Shown piece after piece: positions 1-7,208 of a stretch of 27,797 bases of DNA (its first letter is position 1; every line of letters begins with the position of its first letter). A program made the position numbers and the translations under genes. Source of the DNA: Onthomonas sp964456525 (GTDB lineage: Bacteria > Bacillota > Clostridia > Oscillospirales > Oscillospiraceae); NCBI GenBank assembly GCA_964456525.1, contig CAYWAP010000023.1:1-27797 (forward strand). The letters are read 5' to 3'. A model generated the notes under the pieces. That model was given only the letters and a program-made list of their open reading frames with translations. It did not search any database and was not told the DNA's origin.

Positions 1-221
1 CGGCTCATTCTATGTCAAACTCCAGCCGGGCGGGTCTGTCCGCCCGTCAAAAATATGGTGTTTCGGGCAGGGCGATTTTCCTGCCCATTTGATCGGTTTT
101 ATGCCCTTTAGATTATAGTTTCTTTCACAGGGGCTGTCAACTCCGGATTCCTGTCCTTTGCCGCCGCTGCAAAATTGGCAGGTTTGCCAAACCTCAATGG
201 GAGAAAACCATCGAAGGGATC

Positions 222-353
222 TCATAGAGAAAGTGTGGACGACAACCAGCTTTGCGCGGTAAGGTAGAATACGGGATTTGTTGGCAGTACCGACACGACC
301 CGCAAATCTTCTCCCAGCGGGCATTTTTTCGGAGTGCGATTCTTTCTAGTCAT
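222..353 (-). pseudogene. 43-residue frame with good RBS, possible transposase N-terminal remnant
   Basis: A minus-strand ATG at 353 is preceded by GGAGG (361-365 on the plus strand as CCTCC) with a 7-base spacer, and the frame stops at 222. The product would be 43 residues and begins MTRKNRTPKK. That start loosely resembles the basic N-termini of clostridial IS256-type transposases, and the sequence 400-424 just upstream resembles an IS256-family end. No further transposase sequence follows in this frame, so if it was a transposase it is badly truncated or frameshifted. It could equally be a chance frame. Confidence 0.25.
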
Positions 354-399
354 AGTAAAACCTCCAATGTGGTGCTCCTATTCTACACCACCCAGGAGG

Positions 400-424
400 T
401 TTACACAAAATATGAGATCGTCTC
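400..424 (-). mobile_element. Possible IS256-like terminal sequence
   Basis: Read on the minus strand, the segment ends in ATATTTTGTGTAAA preceded by a GAGACGATCTC stretch. Many IS256-family elements have termini of this general form. The identification rests on remembered similarity only. No partner inverted repeat and no target duplication was found in the window. Confidence 0.25.
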
Positions 425-432
425 GAGTTCCC

Positions 433-464
433 ATAGTGTGGAAAATCTGATGTTTCCACTCTAT
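433..464. repeat. Inverted repeat downstream of the M20 hydrolase
   Basis: GTGGAAA (438-444) pairs with TTTCCAC (453-459). Beyond one mismatch the stem extends with ATAG/CTAT (433-436 and 461-464). The loop is 8 bases. It lies 28 bases beyond the hydrolase stop codon on the minus strand, where a transcript-end hairpin would be expected. No U-tract follows on either strand, so it is not a canonical intrinsic terminator. Confidence 0.4.
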
Positions 465-491
465 CGCCCGATGCTTAGATAACCCAATAAT

Positions 492-1748
492 TTAAAGCGA
501 TTGCATGTTTGATAGCTGGAGCAGCGCCCCTGCCAGCACATCTACGCCACGCGCGATATCTTCCATACTGGTGTATTCAGCCGGATCATGACTGATACCG
601 TCTTTGCTGGGGACAAAGACCATTGCCATCGGGGCAAATTCTGCCACCAGCAAAGAATCATGATAGGCACCACTGGTCATTTTGTGATATGGAATGTCCA
701 ACTTTTTACAGCTCCGCTCCAAAACACCCAGCACACGGGGATCTGACATCTGTGGAATATCATCTGTATCAACACTGTACACAGCATGCAGATGACGCAA
801 TTTTGCCACAACATCAATAAAACTGCAGATATTGTTGGTCAGTTCCTGTTTGGTATCTTCGCTGATATCGCGGATGTCGATTGTAAAGCTGACCTCGCCC
901 GCGATGACGTTGGCGGCATTCGGAAATACTTGCACTTTCCCAACCGTGGCCACAGTATGTGTATTTCCGCAGGTTCGTGCAAGGTCTTCGAGTTTCAAAA
1001 TGATCTCTGCAGCCGCAGGAACCACATCACGACGCACATTCATCGGCGTCGAACCTGCGTGTTTCTGTTCGCCCTTCAGCATTACATGAATATATGTTGG
1101 CGCGCAAATGCCGGTCACCAATCCGATGGGAATGTGGAGCTCTTCCAGCACCGGCGCCTGCTCAATGTGCATTTCCACGCTGGCAAACACATCCCCGATA
1201 TGCTTTCGCACCGCATCATAATCCAGCTGGGTATATCCTAATCGTTCCAGTTCGCTGTATAAGGATACGTTGTTGTCGTCATGCAGATCCTTAGCCTGCT
1301 CCAAAGTCAGATGACCGGCCATGGCGCGGCTGCCGATACAGCCAGTGCCAAAACGTGTCGGCTCTTCCGAGGCGAAAACCACCACTGTAATCGAGCGCCG
1401 GTGCGCTGCTCCAGCATCACGGATCATGCGGCACGCTTCAATAGCGCCAATCACACCGGCCATACCGTCGTACATACCGGCGTTAATCACCGTATCAATG
1501 TGAGAACCGCTCCATACCGGCGCCGCATCTGGCTCGCTTCCCTTCAATGTGCCGAAAATATTGCCAATTGCGTCTTCATGCACTACCATTCCGGTTTCTC
1601 GCATCAGCTTTTTGACGTATTTGCGCGCTTCCAATTCTGCATCTGAAAACAGTACTCGTGTGGTACCCGGTTGATCGGGTGCACTGTCAAACCGCGCAAG
1701 CGTTTGCAGGCCTGTGCGAATGTTGTTTATATCTGCCTTGGGCAGCAT
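492..1748 (-). CDS. M20-family N-carbamoyl-amino acid / allantoate / beta-ureidopropionate amidohydrolase
   Basis: Zinc-dependent cytosolic hydrolase (418 residues) of the M20 carbamoylase branch. This branch contains allantoate amidohydrolase, L-N-carbamoylase and some beta-ureidopropionases. These enzymes remove a carbamoyl or ureido group, releasing ammonia and CO2. Metal-site motifs are present: GSHIDT (His83), YDG (Asp94), ASEEPTRFG (Glu128/129), EMHIEQ (His194) and SGAYHDS (His363). The start at 1748 is chosen because GGGAGG precedes it with a 7-base spacer. An upstream in-frame extension to 1847 lacks such a site and is not family-like. It is divergent from the PucR-type regulator and belongs logically with the hydantoinase at 4161, whose N-carbamoyl product it could consume. 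The exact substrate (carbamoyl-beta-alanine, a carbamoyl-amino acid or allantoate) cannot be read from the sequence. Confidence 0.88.
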   Translation of the reverse strand: MLPKADINNIRTGLQTLARFDSAPDQPGTTRVLFSDAELEARKYVKKLMRETGMVVHEDAIGNIFGTLKGSEPDAAPVWSGSHIDTVINAGMYDGMAGVIGAIEACRMIRDAGAAHRRSITVVVFASEEPTRFGTGCIGSRAMAGHLTLEQAKDLHDDNNVSLYSELERLGYTQLDYDAVRKHIGDVFASVEMHIEQAPVLEELHIPIGLVTGICAPTYIHVMLKGEQKHAGSTPMNVRRDVVPAAAEIILKLEDLARTCGNTHTVATVGKVQVFPNAANVIAGEVSFTIDIRDISEDTKQELTNNICSFIDVVAKLRHLHAVYSVDTDDIPQMSDPRVLGVLERSCKKLDIPYHKMTSGAYHDSLLVAEFAPMAMVFVPSKDGISHDPAEYTSMEDIARGVDVLAGALLQLSNMQSL

Positions 1749-2117
1749 AAGAAAACCTCCCTTGCCGCATGGCCGGCTGTTTTCACCTCGCCAGCTGCTT
1801 TCATTTTGCCTCATTATACCATGGCTCTTTTGCATGCCACAGTGCAAACTGCCTAATTTTACTAGCTAAGCACAACAATTCGCACAAAATATTCAGAAGC
1901 ATTCATTGATCCCGGAAAAAGTGCATGATAAAATAAGCCTAAATCATCTGCGAATATATGTTAGTGACAATTTGAAATCCTATCATGTTCTTGATACGTT
2001 TTCCCAACCATTTTGTGCAGGGGAAAAATTCCAGAACATACAGAGAGCCATCCCTGCAGGGCGCCACTGACTTTCGCGTGATTTAGCTCTAACCCGACAG
2101 ATTTGGGAGGATATGCT
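1749..2117. promoter_or_regulatory. Divergent control region between M20 hydrolase and PucR regulator
   Basis: This 369-base AT-rich intergenic region separates two divergent genes. For the minus-strand hydrolase there is an extended -10, TGGTATAAT on the minus strand (TATAAT at 1813-1818), with no good -35. That suits an activated promoter. A copy of the shared motif TTTGTGCnnATTGyTG lies on the minus strand at 1873-1888, about 70 bases upstream of the inferred start site. A half copy (TTTGTGCAG, 2012-2020) lies about 100 bases before the regulator start. I found no convincing -35/-10 pair for the regulator. Confidence 0.5.
1873..1888 (-). promoter_or_regulatory. Putative PucR-family operator, copy 1
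   Basis: The minus strand reads TTTGTGC-GA-ATTGTTG. The same 7+2+7 pattern recurs at 3867-3882 and 3899-3914, ahead of the hydantoinase. Its location upstream of the minus-strand hydrolase promoter (TATAAT at 1813-1818) puts it near -75, a usual place for an activator. Assignment to the neighbouring PucR-type regulator is inference from position and recurrence. Confidence 0.5.
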
Positions 2118-3812
2118 ATGATTTTGACATTGGAACGCTTCTATGCACAAGTGGAATGCTGCAGAATGACCTGTGTCGCTGGCTTCGACGGCTTACAAAG
2201 GGAAGTGAATTCATTCAGTATCGTTGATACACCTGAAATTGTTTCCTGGCTGCGTGGCGGTGAGTTCGTAGTTGACGCAGGATATATTACGAGCAAGCAT
2301 CCGGAATTGCTGAAAACCCTGGTAGCCGAGTTAAACAAACGTGGCTGCGCCGGTTTGGGGGTCAAGTTGCATCGTTATCATGACGTAATCCCGGCAGAGC
2401 TTATTGAGGCTGGCAATCAACTTGATTTCCCCATTTTTGAACTTCCGTATGAAGTTCGTTTTTGCGACCTTGCCTATGAAATCCATAAGCAGGTTTTTGA
2501 GCAGCAGCTGACCGAAACACAAAAACTCTGCGAGGTATACAGCAAACTTGTATACACAGTTTCCACCTGTCAGGATCTCAACCGCACCTTATATGATATC
2601 AGCCAGATCCTAAACAATCCGGTATTGCTGGCAAATGAACATGGGGAACTGCTAGCCATGGAAAACCCTCCGGATAGTCCGATTCATCTGACAGAATTCT
2701 TCCCGCTGGCTTTTGGCAAGCCGCTATTCAACCGTGAAGGCATGGAGGAGGTAGAGCAGTGCTGGCGGCAGCAGCTCCGGACGCATCAAATGGTGCTGAC
2801 CTCTCAGGAACGCACGCTTTCGGTGGTAATTGCGGCAATTCGCACCGGTAAACAGCTATGGGGCTTTTTTGTTGTGCCCGAATGCATGTTAACACTTGGA
2901 AAAGAACAGTACCACATTCTGGAGAGCATTTGCCCAATCCTCGCACTACATTTCGCGTGGAATCACTTATCCAATTCCAGTCAGCTGGACGAAGGCAATG
3001 AATTTGTCAGCAAAGTACTATTAGACCCTACAACGCCTCTTGCAACCATACAGAATATCTGCACGGCATATGGATTCGATTACGCACTGAAACGCATTTG
3101 TCTGAATGTGACCTTGGAGCATTTTGATAATTTCCCCTTCAGCCGGCGTAATACCCTGCGCGATCTGCTGCGGACTGAGTGTAACCGGTTGGTGGAACAG
3201 CACGAGTTCCAATGCTACTCTGTGGCCTTTAGCAGCTGTTTCACCATATTTCTGCTTGCCACCCCGCTGGTAGATACACGAGAGTTGTCCGCCGCAGCGC
3301 ACGATATCGCTGGATCGCTTGCAACACTGCTCAAGCGTTATCAGGCGCCGGCACATATTGGCATCAGCGCTTGCAGTACAGCTCCAGAAAAGATAGCTGA
3401 TGCCTTTCAGCAAACGATTCACTGCATTCAGTTGGGCAACCGCCTTGCGCCAGACGAAGATGTGTGTTCTTTCGATGAATACCAGATATATTATCTCTTA
3501 TCCAGCACTATGAGCACTGATGAGATTCGCTCGCTTTATCAGGACACCATTGAACCACTGCATCGGTTTGATCTAGAAAATCAGTGCAATTATGTGAACG
3601 CGTTGGAAACCTATATCAAAAACCGTTTTAATGTCACCAAAACTGCAGCGGCCATTCATGTACACCGCAATACGCTACTCTATCAGCTCGATAAGATACG
3701 AGAATTACTTTCCCTGGATATGGATGATTATGAGAACATGTTAAAATTGCAAATGGGACTTCATGCTATGCGCCTGTTGGAACACCCTGAGCATCCTTCA
3801 ACTTTATGTTGA
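2118..3812 (+). CDS. PucR-family transcriptional regulator
   Basis: 564-residue cytosolic DNA-binding regulator. Residues ~5-125 look like the N-terminal PucR domain, starting with LERFYAQVECC and followed by a GLQREV...VSWLRGGEFVV stretch. The middle part (~130-430) resembles the GAF-like and degenerate GGDEF-like regions of the PucR/CdaR family. The last ~70 residues hold the family helix-turn-helix, with NRFNVTKTAAAIHVHRNTL followed by LDKIRELL. Family members (PucR of Bacillus, for example) control purine/ureide breakdown genes, which fits the hydrolase on one side and the hydantoinase and importer on the other. The start at 2118 has GGGAGG at 2105-2110 with a 7-base spacer; an in-frame TTG at 2103 is less likely. 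The inducer is unknown. Confidence 0.9.
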   Translation: MILTLERFYAQVECCRMTCVAGFDGLQREVNSFSIVDTPEIVSWLRGGEFVVDAGYITSKHPELLKTLVAELNKRGCAGLGVKLHRYHDVIPAELIEAGNQLDFPIFELPYEVRFCDLAYEIHKQVFEQQLTETQKLCEVYSKLVYTVSTCQDLNRTLYDISQILNNPVLLANEHGELLAMENPPDSPIHLTEFFPLAFGKPLFNREGMEEVEQCWRQQLRTHQMVLTSQERTLSVVIAAIRTGKQLWGFFVVPECMLTLGKEQYHILESICPILALHFAWNHLSNSSQLDEGNEFVSKVLLDPTTPLATIQNICTAYGFDYALKRICLNVTLEHFDNFPFSRRNTLRDLLRTECNRLVEQHEFQCYSVAFSSCFTIFLLATPLVDTRELSAAAHDIAGSLATLLKRYQAPAHIGISACSTAPEKIADAFQQTIHCIQLGNRLAPDEDVCSFDEYQIYYLLSSTMSTDEIRSLYQDTIEPLHRFDLENQCNYVNALETYIKNRFNVTKTAAAIHVHRNTLLYQLDKIRELLSLDMDDYENMLKLQMGLHAMRLLEHPEHPSTLC

Positions 3813-3866
3813 AGATAGGAAAGATTTCTGTACTGCAACGCTGTCAACTCAGAAAACGGCCCTCAC

Positions 3867-3882
3867 TTTGTGCAGATTGTTG
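3867..3882 (+). promoter_or_regulatory. Putative PucR-family operator, copy 2
   Basis: TTTGTGC-AG-ATTGTTG. This copy is on the plus strand, in the same orientation as copy 3 and exactly 32 bases (three helical turns) upstream of it. The two would therefore lie on the same face of the DNA. It sits near -76 relative to the start site inferred from TATAAT at 3938-3943. Confidence 0.5.
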
Positions 3883-3898
3883 ATAAATATCATGTTAT

Positions 3899-3914
3899 TT
3901 TGTGCATATTGCTG
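3899..3914 (+). promoter_or_regulatory. Putative PucR-family operator, copy 3
   Basis: TTTGTGC-AT-ATTGCTG. It ends directly before the poor -35 hexamer (TATTCA, 3915-3920) of a promoter with a perfect -10 (3938-3943). That is the classical place for an activator contacting RNA polymerase. Confidence 0.5.
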
Positions 3915-3943
3915 TATTCACAATTGCGCTTGATTCTTATAAT
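3915..3943 (+). promoter_or_regulatory. Putative activator-dependent promoter of hydantoinase/importer operon
   Basis: TATAAT (3938-3943) is 17 bases downstream of TATTCA (3915-3920). The -10 is consensus and the -35 is poor, and two copies of the shared motif lie directly upstream. A hairpin terminator (3971-4010) follows within about 25 bases of the inferred start. Transcription from here would therefore have to pass it, which suggests either attenuation or that this promoter is not the operative one. Confidence 0.4.
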
Positions 3944-3970
3944 AAAAATTGTTAAATGGAAAACGCAATG

Positions 3971-4010
3971 ACGCGAACGAAGTCAGATTCGACTTAGTTC
4001 GCGTTTTTTG
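3971..4010 (+). terminator. Rho-independent terminator after pucR-like gene, or attenuator in the hydantoinase leader
   Basis: ACGCGAAC (3971-3978) pairs with GTTCGCGT (3997-4004). After one mismatch the stem continues with AAGTC/GACTT around a 6-base loop, and TTTTTT follows immediately (4004-4009). The hairpin is strong. It is 158 bases after the regulator stop and 150 bases before the hydantoinase start. An alternative pairing of AAAACGC (3960-3966) with GCGTTTT (4001-4007) could compete with it. Confidence 0.75.
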
Positions 4011-4160
4011 TTAGTCGTATTTATGCGTAACGCCAGATGCCGTTCAGGCGAAGGCAATGGCTCAGAGACGCTGAATCGATGGCAAACGTATTTCCAAAAC
4101 AACACAGCCTTTGGAGAGGGGCTTTAAAAACTACTACACTATCATGCAGGGGTGATTTTT
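4011..4160 (+). other. Untranslated leader before hydantoinase, structured
   Basis: This stretch of about 150 bases contains no gene. Short stems are visible: GCC/GGC around GTTCA (4039-4049), GTTCAG (4042-4047) with CTGAAT (4071-4076), and CCAAA (4094-4098) with TTTGG (4110-4114). I do not recognise a known riboswitch class. The hydantoinase ribosome binding site, AGGGG, is at 4148-4152. Confidence 0.3.
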
Positions 4161-5552
4161 ATGAGCAGAACGCTGATAAAAAATGGCACAATCGTAACGA
4201 CTTCAAACGAATTTGTCGGTGATATTCTGATCGATGGTGAAAAGATTGCAGCAGTCGGCCAGAACTTGGATATGCCGGCAGATGAAGTAATCGATGCCAG
4301 CGGAGAATATGTTCTGCCTGGCGGCATCGATCAGCATGTACACTTTTCCTTCAGTTTTAAGGGCACTTGCACGAGAGGGTTTGAAACTTCGAATGCAGCG
4401 GTGGCCGGCGGCACCACAACGGTAATTGAATTTGTCAATCAGATCAAGAATAAAGGGCTGATTGAATCTATCGAGAATTATCGCCGAGAAAAAGCTGATG
4501 GTATCGCAATGGCAGACTATGCGTTTCACATCGTTATGACAGATCCCCGTCCCGAAGTGATTGAAGAAATCCCATCGCTGGTAGATGCAGGTTATCCGAC
4601 CATGAAGCTGTTTATGGCGTATAAAGGTCAGTTCTTCCATGCTGATGATGAAGCCATCCTCAAGGCACTGATGAGGGCCAAAGACGCCGGTATTACGGTT
4701 ATGGTGCACGCAGAGAATGCAGATGCGGTTGATGTGTTGGAAAAACGCAACATTGCTTTGGGCCATACGGAACCGTTCGGACACGTTCTGTCCCGTCCAC
4801 CAATGGTGGAGGCAGAGGCAACTGCGCGTGCGATCCATTTGGCCAAAATCGCGGAAGCTCCGATCTATATCGTCCACGTTACCTGCAAGGAGGCATTGGA
4901 AGAGGTCGCGCGAGCCAGAGAATCCGGTCAAAAAGTATGTGGAGAAACCTGCACGCATTACCTGACATTGGAGGCCTCCAACTTGGCAAGGCCAAATTTT
5001 GAGGGCGCAAAGTATGTTTGTTCTCCCGCGCTTCGTTCGGCTGAGCATCACGACGCGTTGTGGAACGCTCTGAACCTTGGCACGATCAATGCAGTCTCTT
5101 CTGACCACTGCGGGTTTGACTGGGCACATGATAAGCATGTTGGTGTTGACGATTTTCGTAACATTCCGAATGGTGCTCCCGGTTTGCAGAATCGCCTTGC
5201 TGTCCTTTGGACTTATGGCGTGGAAACCGGCAAAATTACCCGGCAGAAATTGGTCGACCTGTTTGCCGCAACACCGGCACGCAACACTGGTCTGGATCAT
5301 CGCAAGGGTTTCCTCAGTGCCGGCTATGACGCAGATATTGTCCTGTATGATCCACATGGAAAATCTGTTATCACCAATGCAGATATGCTGCATGGAGTAG
5401 ACTACTGTTCTTACGAGGGCATGGAGCAGATTGGTCACGTGGACAAGGTGTTCCTGCGCGGGCAGCTTACTTTCAAAGATGGCAAGTACCTCGGTCACAA
5501 GGGGCAGGGGAAATTTATCCCCCGCAAGCCTTTTGGAACGATGTACCGCTAA
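4161..5552 (+). CDS. hydA: Dihydropyrimidinase / hydantoinase (cyclic amidohydrolase)
   Basis: 463-residue cytosolic amidohydrolase-superfamily enzyme that opens dihydropyrimidine or hydantoin rings to N-carbamoyl amino acids. The binuclear zinc site is visible: DQHVH (His59, His61), the lysine that becomes carboxylated in TMKLFMAYK (Lys149), MVHAEN (His183), IVHVTC (His239) and SSDHC (Asp315). The length is typical of the family. The start at 4161 has AGGGG at 4148-4152; an in-frame GTG at 4152 lies inside that site and is unlikely. It is preceded by a hairpin terminator and two motif repeats, and followed 86 bases later by an ABC importer in the same direction. With the M20 hydrolase it would form a two-step ring-opening and decarbamoylation route. 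Whether the substrate is dihydrouracil/dihydrothymine, a hydantoin or another cyclic ureide is not decided by sequence. Confidence 0.92.
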   Translation: MSRTLIKNGTIVTTSNEFVGDILIDGEKIAAVGQNLDMPADEVIDASGEYVLPGGIDQHVHFSFSFKGTCTRGFETSNAAVAGGTTTVIEFVNQIKNKGLIESIENYRREKADGIAMADYAFHIVMTDPRPEVIEEIPSLVDAGYPTMKLFMAYKGQFFHADDEAILKALMRAKDAGITVMVHAENADAVDVLEKRNIALGHTEPFGHVLSRPPMVEAEATARAIHLAKIAEAPIYIVHVTCKEALEEVARARESGQKVCGETCTHYLTLEASNLARPNFEGAKYVCSPALRSAEHHDALWNALNLGTINAVSSDHCGFDWAHDKHVGVDDFRNIPNGAPGLQNRLAVLWTYGVETGKITRQKLVDLFAATPARNTGLDHRKGFLSAGYDADIVLYDPHGKSVITNADMLHGVDYCSYEGMEQIGHVDKVFLRGQLTFKDGKYLGHKGQGKFIPRKPFGTMYR

Positions 5553-5571
5553 CTCGTTTCGCTTATCAGCT

Positions 5572-5615
5572 GAGATACGGCTACGCCTTGCTTCAGGCGC
5601 TATATCCCGCATCTC
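5572..5615 (+). repeat. Intergenic hairpin between hydantoinase and importer genes
   Basis: GAGATACGG (5572-5580) pairs with CCGCATCTC (5607-5615) apart from one A/C mismatch. Inside it CGCCT (5584-5588) pairs with AGGCG (5595-5599) around a 6-base loop. No U-tract follows, so it is not a terminator. It may be an mRNA processing or stability element that sets different levels of hydantoinase and importer. Confidence 0.45.
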
Positions 5616-5638
5616 TGCCTTTTCAGGAGGTTATCAAT

Positions 5639-6415
5639 ATGAAAACAGCGGAGATTTCAGCAAAAAACGTCAGCATGGTCTATCGGGATCGCAAGGGTAA
5701 AGAGATCACTGCCTTGCAGGATGTTTCCTTTGACATTGATACAGGTGAGTTTATTTCTCTATTAGGCCCGTCTGGCTGTGGCAAGACAACACTTCTCCGC
5801 ATCATTGCCGATCTGCTTACGCCCACGTCGGGAGAAATTACTATTGGCGGCGGAACACCAGAACAGGCACGCAAAATGCTGCGGTACGGTATGGTGTTCC
5901 AGAGTCCTGTGCTGTATGATTGGCGCACTGTACGCGAGAATGTACGTCTCCCGCTCCAGATTATGCATCTGCCCCACACAGAGCAAGAGAGCCGCATCAG
6001 CGAGATGCTGGAACTGGTCGGTCTCACCTCATTTGCGAATCATTACCCAAAGCAGCTCTCCGGTGGCATGCAACAGCGCGTTGGCATTGCACGGGCATTG
6101 GCAATCCAACCGGATATCCTACTGATGGACGAACCTTTTTCTGCCCTTGATGAATTCACCAAAGAAAAACTTCACGATGATCTGTTGCGTATCTGGCGAA
6201 AGACGAACAAAACCATTATCTTTGTCACCCACAACATCGCAGAGGCAGTTTATCTATCCGACCGGGTGTTTGTACTTTCCCCCCATCCTGGACGGCTAAC
6301 AGCGGTCGAGCCCGTTACGCTTAATCGCCCACGTACAGACAGTATGCGTAATTCTAAGGAATTTTTCGAGTTAGTCGGCCGGATTCGGAACGATTTTGAA
6401 GGAGGTTCCATCTGA
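5639..6415 (+). CDS. ABC importer ATP-binding protein (NitT/TauT type)
   Basis: 258-residue ATPase of the nitrate/sulfonate/taurine-type importer family. It shows Walker A GPSGCGKTT (43-51), Q-loop Gln88, signature LSGGMQQR (140-147), Walker B ILLMDEP (160-166) and switch His198 in VTHNIAEAV. It would energise the two permeases encoded directly downstream. The start at 5639 follows AGGAGG with a short spacer; an in-frame extension to 5588 runs through the intergenic hairpin and is rejected. The stop is 1 base before the first permease ATG. Family and context point to import of a small heterocyclic or ureide substrate. Confidence 0.93.
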   Translation: MKTAEISAKNVSMVYRDRKGKEITALQDVSFDIDTGEFISLLGPSGCGKTTLLRIIADLLTPTSGEITIGGGTPEQARKMLRYGMVFQSPVLYDWRTVRENVRLPLQIMHLPHTEQESRISEMLELVGLTSFANHYPKQLSGGMQQRVGIARALAIQPDILLMDEPFSALDEFTKEKLHDDLLRIWRKTNKTIIFVTHNIAEAVYLSDRVFVLSPHPGRLTAVEPVTLNRPRTDSMRNSKEFFELVGRIRNDFEGGSI

Positions 6416-6416
6416 C

Positions 6417-7208
6417 ATGGCAGGACGAAGAAAATCTTGGAATACCATTTGCTGGATTGCCGGCTTCTTTGTGGTATGGGAAGCCGTTGCGGACATCATG
6501 CTTTATCTGCTTCAAGACCCGAATGCAGAACGAAAGCTCACCGCCCCCTCTTCCATCTTGATGCAATTTTTCAGCGATGCACCTCATCTGCTGACCGAAG
6601 CCGGAATTACATTTTCTCGTGCAGCTATTGGCTTTGCCATTGGGATCGCAGTGGCGTTTGTCTTGGCTGTTCTGATGAGCCTGTCCCGAGTGATTGAAAC
6701 AACACTGCTCCCGTATCTATTGCTCAGTCAGATGATTCCCATTCTCGGTCTGGCGCCGATTATCTTTAGCCTTGTGCGGGATCTGGATACAGCGCGCATA
6801 GTGATTGCTGCATATATGTCGTTTTTCCCGGCATCTATCAATCTGCTCAGTGGATTTAAGTCGGTTCGCAGTGATCAACAAACATTGATGTATTCCTATG
6901 CATCGAACAAATGGCAATTATACCGTTTTCTAATTCTGCCGAGCGCATTGCCATATTTATTTGCCGGTATGAAAATTGCCGCGCCGCTGGCAGTCACGGC
7001 CTCCATTCTGGTTGATACGCTCAGCGTACAGGACGGTATCGGACAGATCATTGTTTATGCTCTGGCCGGTGGTGGCGCACTGGGGGCATTCTGGCCGGCA
7101 GTGGTACTGGGGGCATTACTGGGGGTGATTGCCTATAATCTTGTGGTTTTGACAGAATATATTCTGATTCCATGGGATCGGAGTAATACTGAGGAGGGAT
7201 CCGCATGA
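6417..7208 (+). CDS. ABC importer permease 1 (NitT/TauT type)
   Basis: 263-residue integral membrane protein of the binding-protein-dependent permease family. It has about six hydrophobic segments, the first near residues 14-32. The cytoplasmic coupling-loop region lies around the stretch beginning YSYASNKWQLYRF. The start at 6417 is 1 base beyond the ATPase stop. GGAGG (6401-6405) is 11 bases away, rather far, which may lower expression relative to neighbours; an in-frame TTG at 6396 is the alternative. The last four bases overlap the next permease start (ATGA). It should pair with permease 2 as a heterodimeric channel. Confidence 0.9.
   Translation: MAGRRKSWNTICWIAGFFVVWEAVADIMLYLLQDPNAERKLTAPSSILMQFFSDAPHLLTEAGITFSRAAIGFAIGIAVAFVLAVLMSLSRVIETTLLPYLLLSQMIPILGLAPIIFSLVRDLDTARIVIAAYMSFFPASINLLSGFKSVRSDQQTLMYSYASNKWQLYRFLILPSALPYLFAGMKIAAPLAVTASILVDTLSVQDGIGQIIVYALAGGGALGAFWPAVVLGALLGVIAYNLVVLTEYILIPWDRSNTEEGSA

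Larger units (their letters stand above)
1..491. other. Gene-poor left edge, possible mobile-element debris
   Basis: No convincing gene is visible in the first 491 bases. The stretch contains a short minus-strand frame with a good ribosome binding site (222-353), an IS256-like terminal sequence (400-424) and an inverted repeat (433-464). A longer minus-strand frame (10-324) is open, but its translation is cysteine-rich, lacks recognisable domain features and has no ribosome binding site. I treat it as decayed or non-coding DNA. It lies directly downstream of the M20 hydrolase gene. Confidence 0.4.

Noticed and set aside
2012..2027. Fourth copy of the TTTGTGCnnATTGyTG motif before pucR
   Set aside because: Only the first half (TTTGTGCAG) matches; the second half is GGGAAAA. 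Kept as a half-site mention, not as a full copy.
4203..5612. 469-codon minus-strand open frame
   Set aside because: It is antisense to the hydantoinase, whose catalytic motifs are complete. The antisense product has no recognisable domain and no ribosome binding site.
5565..5640. GCTGAGATACGG resembles the CTGAGA box of TPP riboswitches
   Set aside because: The other conserved TPP elements (such as the ACCTGA region) are absent; the segment forms only a simple nested hairpin.
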